DNA of 64,000 bases from Candidatus Scalindua sp. SCAELEC01 (GTDB taxonomy: Bacteria; Planctomycetota; Brocadiia; Brocadiales; Scalinduaceae): positions 51,909 through 115,908 of the forward strand of contig SHMT01000008.1 of assembly GCA_004282745.1 (NCBI GenBank), in the 5' to 3' direction. Within the stretch, counting starts at the first letter, position 1, and each line of letters opens with the position of its first letter. Shown one piece after another: positions 7,996-15,582 of the stretch. The notes beneath the pieces are model-generated. The model was not told the DNA's origin. It ran no database searches and saw only the letters and a program-made list of their open reading frames with translations. The translations under genes were made by a program, and so were the position numbers.

Positions 7996-9576
7996 TCAAT
8001 GCTCTGGCTCATCAAAGCAAGGATGATCACCGTGTCTACACTCACTCTTTGGAAGAACATCGCCCTCTTTTCTCTTCCAACCGGTCAATAAGTCAGTATA
8101 CTCACCATGTTTCCAGAAATCATAAGCCTTATGCTCTATACCAACCTCTTTTTCAAGAGTTGATATCCTTCTCAGCTTAGAAGCTTCAGATTTTATCTCA
8201 ATGAGTTTCCTATCCATTGGGAAAGCACCAGCGTTATAAGATACATCATCAATAGCGAAATGGAATGCAGCCTTATAAACAGCCGTTACCTGGTAAACAA
8301 TCATCTCAATTGCCATTCTTTCAATATCTGACACATTATAGAACCTAGGCGAACCACCTGGCAACAAGCAAAGTGTATGTCCACCGGTCCAGTCAGGTGC
8401 CAAATCAGCTGGCATCGGATCAAGCAAACCTTCAAGGTACAGACCTACGATGATATTTACCGCTTCACGCCACTTAGTAAAGCTGATATGGATCTGTTCG
8501 TCTGCAGCACTTAATTGCTCAGCGGCAAAACGTGGAGAGTGACAACCTTGACATCTCTTAATCCATGCATCTCTCTTAGCTTTATACCGAGGAGCACCTT
8601 TATCTACCTGGAACATACCCATGTGATTGTAAACTGTAGAAACAGCCTGAGTATTGTGATTCCCCTCTTCTCCCATGTGACAATAAGCACAGGTAGGAAC
8701 ACGGTAATTTTTAGGAGTCATCTTCTGATCCCAATCCCATGTATCACCTTCCATCATCAGAATCTTACCATGATATGAGTTGTAATAGAACTCGTATTCA
8801 GCATGGTCAACACCCATATGACAAACACCACAAGTTTCTGGCTTTCTTGCTTCTGACTGTTTGAACTGATGTCTTGTGTGACAACCATCACACCTGTTTG
8901 ATACGATACCATGACACTGCGCACAACTTGCAACCTCTTCACCGGGTTTTCCAATCTGCCAAGCAAACTCGTTAACCTCAATATGCCATGCATGAGCATG
9001 TGAACCCAAACCACCAGTTATGTGGTCAGCTCTCTGCTGCTTATGACATTGTCCACAGACACCGTGGTCAGGCATTACTAATTCTTGATGGTTATTACCA
9101 TGACAAGCATCACAACCAACAACCTGCTCTTCACTCATATCAGATGTTTTTCCACCTTTTGAGTGTTTACTCGCTTTCCAGTCGACTACTATCCTTGGTG
9201 TTTGAATTGAGTGGCACAAAATACACTCTTCAGGTTTAAATTCACCCTCAACCTTTTGGGTTGATACATAGTAATGAGCAGGATCATAATACATTGCTGT
9301 GACTGGCAAAAAATAGAAAATATTTTTAAATTTACCCTCACCAGGCATTACTTCATCTGGTCCTGTATATTTTGCTGTAAGACCAAAAACATATACTTCT
9401 CCACTGTCATCTGGCCCTACTGCCTGGCCGAATATTGATGACGCTACATCCTGAAATGTTGGTGCAGCTTCATCAGCATTTGCATTAGTATTAAAACCTG
9501 TCATGATAACCGTACAGGCAGCAACTAAAGCAAAAATGACCGCACAAATTGCGTACCTCCGTGCAAATTGAATCAT
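7996..9576 (-). CDS. Octahaem HAO-like cytochrome c
   Basis: Full-length HAO-family protein, 526 aa with an N-terminal signal peptide. Eight CXXCH motifs occur in order: CILCH, CDACH, CGQCH, CAQCH, CDGCH, CGVCH, CAYCH and CQGCH. The fourth matches the P460-type catalytic haem. The protein is closely related to the partial paralogue at 1-933, including the shared SGEVY.GLTAKYTGP stretch. In HAO and hydrazine dehydrogenase a C-terminal Tyr crosslinks the catalytic haem of a neighbour. A Tyr is present in the DDVSYNAGAF stretch, but alignment is needed to say whether it is the equivalent residue. The gene has its own consensus promoter and terminator just downstream of hzsA, which suggests strong independent expression. 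Oxidation of hydroxylamine or hydrazine and reduction of nitrite or NO are both possible. Confidence 0.92.
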   Translation of the reverse strand: MIQFARRYAICAVIFALVAACTVIMTGFNTNANADEAAPTFQDVASSIFGQAVGPDDSGEVYVFGLTAKYTGPDEVMPGEGKFKNIFYFLPVTAMYYDPAHYYVSTQKVEGEFKPEECILCHSIQTPRIVVDWKASKHSKGGKTSDMSEEQVVGCDACHGNNHQELVMPDHGVCGQCHKQQRADHITGGLGSHAHAWHIEVNEFAWQIGKPGEEVASCAQCHGIVSNRCDGCHTRHQFKQSEARKPETCGVCHMGVDHAEYEFYYNSYHGKILMMEGDTWDWDQKMTPKNYRVPTCAYCHMGEEGNHNTQAVSTVYNHMGMFQVDKGAPRYKAKRDAWIKRCQGCHSPRFAAEQLSAADEQIHISFTKWREAVNIIVGLYLEGLLDPMPADLAPDWTGGHTLCLLPGGSPRFYNVSDIERMAIEMIVYQVTAVYKAAFHFAIDDVSYNAGAFPMDRKLIEIKSEASKLRRISTLEKEVGIEHKAYDFWKHGEYTDLLTGWKRKEGDVLPKSECRHGDHPCFDEPEH

Positions 9577-9792
9577 ACTTTACTTCTCCTTTCTTTACGC
9601 TCTTACATCATTTGTCTAAAACTATTGATAATGCACTAAAATTAAAATGATTACTCAATGGCTTAATTGCTGCGAAAACCGGATAAATGGCTTAAAACAA
9701 GAAAAGCCATTTTATTTTTTTCTGTTACCATAACTCCAAGATGTTTTCACAATCACAATTAAAAACGCATCACCTCCCTTCATTAATGAGAA

Positions 9793-9820
9793 ATTATACA
9801 ATCAGCCCTAAACTTGTCAA
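9793..9820 (-). promoter_or_regulatory. Consensus sigma-70 promoter for the octahaem HAO-like gene
   Basis: On the minus strand a perfect TTGACA (9815-9820) and a perfect TATAAT (9793-9798) are separated by 16 bp. Transcription would start near 9786 and give a leader of about 210 nt before the ATG at 9576. The leader contains an AAATGGCTT / AAGCCATTT hairpin (about 9685-9715). The surrounding 9577-9917 gap holds no gene. Confidence 0.85.
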
Positions 9821-9846
9821 GTTTTATTTCATCATTATCCATAAAA

Positions 9847-9878
9847 TAAGCTGGCATAGAATCTCCTATGCCAGCTTA
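9847..9878 (-). terminator. Terminator after hzsA
   Basis: Perfect 13-bp inverted repeat TAAGCTGGCATAG / CTATGCCAGCTTA with a 6-nt loop, followed on the minus strand by TTTTAT. It starts 40 nt after the hzsA stop and just upstream of the next promoter, so it closes the hydrazine synthase transcription unit. Confidence 0.88.
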
Positions 9879-9917
9879 CCTGTTACACTATTTTAGATAA
9901 TCGCCAGAATGGCAAAT

Positions 9918-12338
9918 TTATCTTCTGGAAGAATATCCAGGATATGGATCAGGCCCTTGAATATTATCCCATTGAGCTCCTAAGTCTACCCATTCAACAA
10001 ACAAGTATCTTTCTTCAGGAGTTAGGAGTTTATTATGCATTACCCTACCTTCTAATGGGAAAGTATTACTTGTTGTTTCAAACTGTGATAACTGCTCTTC
10101 ATAGAGTCTCCAGATGAGAGGACTATTGATAGCGGCACTTGGATTAACATACCTTCCACCAATGTTCTTATCCTTACCAACATGAGGAGCGAGTAGACTG
10201 TTATAAGACCTGCTGAAGGCAGCAATGCCATCAACAGATACCAACTTTGTACTATTAGCAAAATTTGGTGACTGTCCATCGCTGTGGCAGCCAGCACATT
10301 TCGCATCAATCAATGGTTGAATGTCTCTTCTGAAATCGACAGTCCTCAGCTTATCGATATTCAAACCTTCAACCGGTTGTGAAGTCGTACCTGAAGCACC
10401 ACCGTAGTAAACGTCAGATGGAACAACAACGTCTTCACCATGCTTAACACCTGCGTACTTACCATTCTTGTCCAACCTTAAATTAGCCCACATAAATGGT
10501 GAATCATAATGGCTTAAATCACTATACCACCAGTTATAAAGAGCCTTAGAATGGATATTTTTGTAACCTTTCTTGTCATATGAACCCCAATGACAACCAG
10601 TACAAATCCTTCCGCCATAGGGCCTTACGTATGCCCAAGCAAGTTGTGTCTGCACTGCCATACCTTTATCATCAAGAATTTGAGCACAATACGGCTCGTC
10701 ACCAGGATGAGAACTCACAACAGATGCATCATCTTCAACGTATTGATAACCAAACATACGTCTCTGAGTAAACGCGGTACCAGAGTTACTACTTGATCTC
10801 TCACCACCGAGCAAGTGCCTACCTGCACCAACGATAAACCGAGAATCATCTGGTTCCTTCGTTGTAATTGCATTCAGGGTCCTCATAGCCTTAATATCAC
10901 CGTGCTTCATCTCCTTGGCCCTCTGATGCGGATATGGACCTATTGGAAGATTGGTCAAGGTAGTGTCAAAACAGATCGTAGTACTCCAAGAGTGAGGATA
11001 TCCTTCAACATTAACCTGATCGAAAGGCTGATAGGTCACCGTAGTCACACCAAACTCTTTACCAGCGGTAAATGAGTTAATCCATCTCGGCTTATATCGA
11101 GGATAAACCGGTTGCGGCTGATGATCATTCCATTCAGGATCATCATAAACCTTCTCAGATACGGTACCTTTTGAATGATCAAACCAAAACAGTCCAAAAT
11201 CCTGTCTTTCAGAAGAAGAGACCATCAACCTACCATCCGGCAGAGGAAATGGGCTTCTGTAAAGCCTACCGTCTCTATTGATCCTGGATTGGGTCTTAGC
11301 ATGAGGAGTTGTCCAACTCACCTTTGCAAGATTTCCAACACCCGAATCATAATCCAAAGCTTCGATGTAATAAATATTGCCATCTACCGCTTCTCTTGCT
11401 TGAACCTTGGCTGTGTCAGCCTGCTCATTAGCCTCATTACCGTAAATGTGTCTTGGATAAGAACCGTCCCAGTTATCAACTACAAGACAGATACTTCCCT
11501 TACCACCATTACGCGGACCATTTGCCTGAGTACTACTAAACATTATATTTCCGTCACGAGTTAATGCCGGATCGAAATCTGAACTAACATTATAGTTAAT
11601 CCTATCAACAACAGAATTTGTGCTCGGCATATCAATACCCATAAGTTTGTGACCACAAATCCTGTCCATCATCTTACCACCCTGTGGGTCAAGCCTGTAG
11701 AGGCTATATGAGTAGTTGTTATAATACTCATCCATTGCATCTGCTGGTGAGTAAGCAATGATCAAGAAGCCAGTCTTCTCAACCTCACCCCGAATTTTCC
11801 AGTCACCCTCAAAGTACCTGTCACGCGAAATAACATTACCCTTACCTTCCTCAATTGCACCAGCAGGATAATAGATAGGGGTCCTTGCGCTTCCAGGCAA
11901 ATCGGTCAACTGCCTCACTCCGGATCCATCAATATTCATCTCCCAAATCTGACACCCACCGCCGTTTTTATGAACACCGGCAAATGCGACCTTGGAACAA
12001 TCCCAATTCAGGCAAGGATCGAATGCACTCTTGAAATCCTTCGTTAAAACCTGCAAACTTCTTGACTTCATGTTATATGAAACGATCCTACTAGCATTTG
12101 GAATGTAGTTAGGATACTGATGATACGGATCACCAGCGCTTGTTGGCTTGGACTGAGTAAAGACAACAGATTCTACGGTACCCTGAATCTGTTTTGACAT
12201 ACCCCAATAGTCACCCCATATAGCCGCACCCGGCTTGTGACCACCTACCATTACCTGGGCCTGGCACGTTGAACCAAATAGTCCACCTACTGCCACTGCG
12301 CCAACTAAGGCCATTGTCGCAAAAAATCCCTTTTTCAT
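9918..12338 (-). CDS. hzsA: Hydrazine synthase alpha subunit
   Basis: Catalytic subunit of hydrazine synthase (NO + NH4+ + 3 e- to N2H4), 806 aa, close to the ~809 aa of the Kuenenia protein. A signal peptide precedes a TolB-like propeller region. Two c-haem motifs are seen: CTGCH (His 583) and CAGCH (His 685). The first is followed by WGSY, which puts a Tyr exactly four residues after the CXXCH His. This is the hallmark of haem alpha-I, where in the crystal structure this Tyr ligates the iron and the CXXCH His binds zinc. The ATG at 12338 is chosen because AGGAG lies 11 nt upstream; an upstream in-frame ATG would destroy the signal peptide. It is the last gene of the hzsB-hzsC-hzsA order. 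Confidence 0.97.
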   Translation of the reverse strand: MKKGFFATMALVGAVAVGGLFGSTCQAQVMVGGHKPGAAIWGDYWGMSKQIQGTVESVVFTQSKPTSAGDPYHQYPNYIPNASRIVSYNMKSRSLQVLTKDFKSAFDPCLNWDCSKVAFAGVHKNGGGCQIWEMNIDGSGVRQLTDLPGSARTPIYYPAGAIEEGKGNVISRDRYFEGDWKIRGEVEKTGFLIIAYSPADAMDEYYNNYSYSLYRLDPQGGKMMDRICGHKLMGIDMPSTNSVVDRINYNVSSDFDPALTRDGNIMFSSTQANGPRNGGKGSICLVVDNWDGSYPRHIYGNEANEQADTAKVQAREAVDGNIYYIEALDYDSGVGNLAKVSWTTPHAKTQSRINRDGRLYRSPFPLPDGRLMVSSSERQDFGLFWFDHSKGTVSEKVYDDPEWNDHQPQPVYPRYKPRWINSFTAGKEFGVTTVTYQPFDQVNVEGYPHSWSTTICFDTTLTNLPIGPYPHQRAKEMKHGDIKAMRTLNAITTKEPDDSRFIVGAGRHLLGGERSSSNSGTAFTQRRMFGYQYVEDDASVVSSHPGDEPYCAQILDDKGMAVQTQLAWAYVRPYGGRICTGCHWGSYDKKGYKNIHSKALYNWWYSDLSHYDSPFMWANLRLDKNGKYAGVKHGEDVVVPSDVYYGGASGTTSQPVEGLNIDKLRTVDFRRDIQPLIDAKCAGCHSDGQSPNFANSTKLVSVDGIAAFSRSYNSLLAPHVGKDKNIGGRYVNPSAAINSPLIWRLYEEQLSQFETTSNTFPLEGRVMHNKLLTPEERYLFVEWVDLGAQWDNIQGPDPYPGYSSRR

Positions 12339-12410
12339 AAGTTGGGCTTCTCCTTTCCTCTCGTATAAAAAATTATACAATTTAACATGTCTTCATTATT
12401 TTTAAAATGT

Positions 12411-12432
12411 ATAGCCTCCGGGAGGAGGCTAT
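12411..12432 (-). promoter_or_regulatory. Intercistronic hairpin between hzsC and hzsA
   Basis: ATAGCCTCC / GGAGGCTAT, a perfect 9-bp stem with a 4-nt loop, 20 nt after the hzsC stop and about 70 nt before the hzsA start. It has no clean T-run on the minus strand (ACATTTTAAAAATAATG follows). It may be a weak attenuator or an mRNA-stabilising or processing hairpin rather than a full terminator. Confidence 0.6.
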
Positions 12433-12452
12433 CCCATCCACAAAAACAAACC

Positions 12453-13478
12453 TTAAAGAGCCTTCATAAACTCAACAAGGTCCTGCAATTGCTGATTATT
12501 CAGATGTGATGTAACGCCATGCATATCTTTTGTAGTGCATGTGTTATCAATCGTATTCATCAGAGTTTCAGCACTACCATCATGAAAATAGGTCCCAGAC
12601 GCATAGATATCCCTCAATGTTGGGGTATCAAACTCCTTCACCAAATCCAATCCGATAATTGGAACATCATACTCCTCACCATAAGGATCAACACCAGCCT
12701 CCAACGCAGTTGTGTTAAATACAGCGCCCGGTGTGGTCCTGAATCCATCTTTTCCAACCCTTCCGGTTCCAACATCATGTGTCTGAGCATCACTAAACAA
12801 CGCTCTTGGGTTGTTAGGATCTCCCGGATGACACTCTATGCAACCCACTTTTGGATCACTGAATACCTTCCACCCTCTTTTTTGAGCAGCGGTCAGAGAA
12901 CCATCTTCATTTCTGAAAGGACTACCCGTGAACTCTAATGACCTGATGTAAGCAATCAATGCCTCTAACCTCTCAGGTGAGAAGTTTTCACTTCTAAACA
13001 CAAATCCAGGGTCTCGACCACAAACCCTGTCGATTGATGACGTAGCACCTACGATCTCATCAGGATGACCCGTAAATCCTTCATGTCTGAAAGGGGGAAG
13101 ATACCTGCCACCACGAATATACTTGGTATTCTTCCAGCTACCCCAACCTTCATCACCAAGGTCCCAGATCAAACCGGTAGTCTGACCTCTCTCATAGTGA
13201 CAACTCGCACATGAATACTCACCCTGAAGTGTCCATGAATTTTCGTTGAACTGAAACTGTCCATACCTTACCAATTCGCTCTTGTAAGGTGAATGCTTTA
13301 CCCTGTAATGTACCTCAGGAACAGTCAATGGCTCACCTCTCTCGAGTGGTTCCCATTCTGGCCCTGTCTGTATGGTAGCTATAACCTGAGCCTCACCTGC
13401 ATCAGCAAACTTCACAGTCGCAGTCAGGCTAAAAAGACACAGGGTAGCAATTAAGCTCATGACAAACATCTTCTTCAT
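12453..13478 (-). CDS. hzsC: Hydrazine synthase gamma subunit (dihaem peroxidase-like)
   Basis: Dihaem subunit of hydrazine synthase related to cytochrome c peroxidase and MauG, 341 aa with a signal peptide. Haem motifs are CASCH (followed by YERGQ) and CIECH (followed by PGDP), with the long linker typical of the family. In the known complex this subunit is proposed to make hydroxylamine from NO, which then meets ammonium in the alpha subunit. The ATG at 13478 has a near-perfect AGGAGG 7 nt upstream and gives the signal peptide. A longer frame from further upstream is not supported. It follows hzsB by 64 nt as a separate gene, unlike the hzsBC fusion reported for Scalindua. Confidence 0.96.
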   Translation of the reverse strand: MKKMFVMSLIATLCLFSLTATVKFADAGEAQVIATIQTGPEWEPLERGEPLTVPEVHYRVKHSPYKSELVRYGQFQFNENSWTLQGEYSCASCHYERGQTTGLIWDLGDEGWGSWKNTKYIRGGRYLPPFRHEGFTGHPDEIVGATSSIDRVCGRDPGFVFRSENFSPERLEALIAYIRSLEFTGSPFRNEDGSLTAAQKRGWKVFSDPKVGCIECHPGDPNNPRALFSDAQTHDVGTGRVGKDGFRTTPGAVFNTTALEAGVDPYGEEYDVPIIGLDLVKEFDTPTLRDIYASGTYFHDGSAETLMNTIDNTCTTKDMHGVTSHLNNQQLQDLVEFMKAL

Positions 13479-13542
13479 TACCAACCTCCTAAAAAAAAAC
13501 ACAGTTAAAATAATTCCCACTAACTACATTAGAATTCACTAA

Positions 13543-14679
13543 CTATTCAAGTGGAGTTCTAATTACAGACACATTATTTGAAAAATAGTTTGCAGCATAA
13601 CATATCTTTCCATCAGGAGATAGAGCTACCGAACTTGGCCCAAGACCTACATTCACCCTCGTCACCAAATAGTCTACCATAATAGTTAGATCATCTTTCA
13701 TCGCATCCAACTCACACTGTGAGCTTGACTGAATGATATCTGTCATCTTAGCCAAATCAAGAATGGTAACCCTATGCATACCCCTTACACCGATGTATAC
13801 ATACTTACCCTCTGGGCAGATTGCGATACCATATGGATTACCGTCGTAATTGTTGAGCTCGTCCAATGGAAATTGTGCAACCTTTCCGCCTTTCTTAGTT
13901 TCAACCATTGCAACGTTGTTCGAGAAAATCTGAGCGTTTTCCGCTTCACACACGGGTAGCCAGTTCTTTGGCTGCTCCATGGTAAAGAGAACGTATTGAC
14001 CATCAGGAGTATACTCAACACCTCTAAAATTAGCGCTACCAGGAATTACCCTTGTTTCAGTAACCCTACCGGTTGCAAGGTCGATAAAATCGACACATCT
14101 ATTGATTTTACCCGTAGTATCAAGTACTACTGCTGCAGTCTTACCGTCAGGAGATATTGCAATATCCCTCGGACCATAATCTGATGTCCTAATCTCTCCG
14201 ATTTTATTGTTCATCGCAGTATCGATGATATCAACAGAGTTCCACATACTTCCTGAACAGCAGACATATGCCTTCATACCATCGTTAGAAAGCTTAATGC
14301 TGCATGGCCAATCACCAACCTTTATGGTCTTAATCACAGCCTTGTTGCCAACATCAACTACAGAAACCGTATCGCTTTCAGCATTACAAACGTACAAAGT
14401 TCTCCCATCCTGCGTACAAACCGTAGCTTCAGGCTGCACCTGAACAGGAACTTCGCCAGTTACTTTTCTGGTTCGTGTATCAACAAACGTCACACTATGA
14501 CCTGACTGATTGGCAAGAAACAGCGTACCACCATCAGGAGAAACCGACACGTGAAACGGAGAAGGATGCTCGGTCCTTACCCTTGTACCCTGAATAAAAC
14601 CGGCACTAGCACTCTGTGATATCAATAGAGATACCAAACCGGCCCCAAGGATACTCAAAAATAAACTCCTTTTTTTCAT
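13543..14679 (-). CDS. hzsB: Hydrazine synthase beta subunit (seven-bladed propeller)
   Basis: Non-haem beta-propeller subunit, 378 aa, with a cleavable signal peptide ending near SQSASA. It has repeated YVTN-type blades: SPDGGTLFLANQ, TQDGRTLYVCNA, SNDGMKAYVCC, SPDGKTAAVVL, PDGQYVLF, CPEGKYVYIGV and SPDGKICYAAN. There is no CXXCH. AGGAGGTGA directly precedes the ATG. In the crystal structure this subunit is a scaffold joining the alpha and gamma subunits. It is the second gene after the sigma-54-type promoter, behind the Cys-rich gene. Confidence 0.96.
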   Translation of the reverse strand: MKKRSLFLSILGAGLVSLLISQSASAGFIQGTRVRTEHPSPFHVSVSPDGGTLFLANQSGHSVTFVDTRTRKVTGEVPVQVQPEATVCTQDGRTLYVCNAESDTVSVVDVGNKAVIKTIKVGDWPCSIKLSNDGMKAYVCCSGSMWNSVDIIDTAMNNKIGEIRTSDYGPRDIAISPDGKTAAVVLDTTGKINRCVDFIDLATGRVTETRVIPGSANFRGVEYTPDGQYVLFTMEQPKNWLPVCEAENAQIFSNNVAMVETKKGGKVAQFPLDELNNYDGNPYGIAICPEGKYVYIGVRGMHRVTILDLAKMTDIIQSSSQCELDAMKDDLTIMVDYLVTRVNVGLGPSSVALSPDGKICYAANYFSNNVSVIRTPLE

Positions 14680-14716
14680 TCTTCACCTCCTAAAAGTTAA
14701 CAAAAAAACACTAAAA

Positions 14717-15310
14717 TTAGAAACTTGGAACATGGGGACACTCACCAGACTTTTCACAAACAGTCTCTAGTGGCTTACCACACTCCTCACAACTACCAGG
14801 ATCTTTTAACGTTGGGATATACTCAACTTTTTCATCAAGTTTATGCCCTCTACCTGGATGCTCAAAAGTCTTTCCACAACCCGTACACTTAAAATCAATC
14901 TTCGACCAGACTTTTTTACTGTCTATATCACCCATACACACATCACAACCACCTGGATAGGGCATACATCTTTCATAAGCCTCACACTCTTTCTCAATAC
15001 AGCTAAACTTTATCCTTTCACAGCCCCAAGCCTCAGGCAAATCCTGATGCTTCTTTGCCTCATCATACTCCTCAGAACCTGATTCATATTTCTTAAAGTC
15101 CCAGATGTAATTAATGTTTTTACAATCCTTAAATTCATTAATCTCTTTACATATCGGACAAAAGTAATGCAATTGAATCTTTTTTTGTGGGCATTTTGCC
15201 CCTTCAGCGGCGTACACAGAGCCCATCTGACCAACAGCCAAATTCAACAAAAACAAAAAAGCAAATATCGCAACAAGAATGCGTCCCAACCCTCTTTTTA
15301 CTGTAACCAC
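14717..15310 (-). CDS. Cys-rich exported protein at the head of the hzs operon
   Basis: 197 aa, function not recognised. A signal peptide of ~30 residues is followed by a domain with about 16 Cys in metal-knuckle patterns (CPIC, CDVC, CTGC, CEEC, CEKSGEC) and no haem CXXCH. Zinc-ribbon or rubredoxin-like metal sites are therefore likely. The GTG at 15310 is chosen because GGGGGGTGA lies just upstream, as for hzsB. A longer reading from 15403 would run through the predicted promoter. It starts 38 nt before hzsB's upstream boundary and is the first gene of the unit. An assembly, zinc-delivery or redox-maturation role for hydrazine synthase is an inference from position only. Confidence 0.8.
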   Translation of the reverse strand: MVTVKRGLGRILVAIFAFLFLLNLAVGQMGSVYAAEGAKCPQKKIQLHYFCPICKEINEFKDCKNINYIWDFKKYESGSEEYDEAKKHQDLPEAWGCERIKFSCIEKECEAYERCMPYPGGCDVCMGDIDSKKVWSKIDFKCTGCGKTFEHPGRGHKLDEKVEYIPTLKDPGSCEECGKPLETVCEKSGECPHVPSF

Positions 15311-15384
15311 TTCTTCACCCCCCTTCATAAATAAAAAACGTTCTCGAATTAACACCACAATCGAATAAAACATTTTTATGAATT

Positions 15385-15400
15385 CGCATATAGCATGCCA
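15385..15400 (-). promoter_or_regulatory. Sigma-54-type promoter for the Cys-rich-hzsBCA unit
   Basis: The minus strand reads TGGCATG-CTAT-ATGC, matching the sigma-54 consensus TGGCACG-N4-TTGC at 9 of 11 positions with invariant GG and GC at the right spacing. The start would be near 15374, about 64 nt before the GTG at 15310. A 13-bp dyad TTTGTC-C-GACAAA lies at 15411-15423 and another, TGTTGTCAACA, at 15562-15572; the latter is at a distance suited to an enhancer-binding protein. The gene just upstream encodes such an activator. Confidence 0.75.
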
Positions 15401-15582
15401 CAAACACTAATTTGTCCGACAAAAATATAAAGCCTTACCTTACAACTTGTTATGTAATCCTCGCCACAATCTTACTTACAAAAAAAAAATGGATGATCGG
15501 CGGAAATAGACCAAAGATATCAAGAAACTGCCAGCCGTATAAAGTTACCAAAAGCCCTTAATGTTGTCAACACTTTTATATA

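Noticed and set aside
12339-12380. Earlier start for hzsA
   Set aside because: An ATG 14 codons upstream would bury the signal peptide and has no ribosome-binding site.
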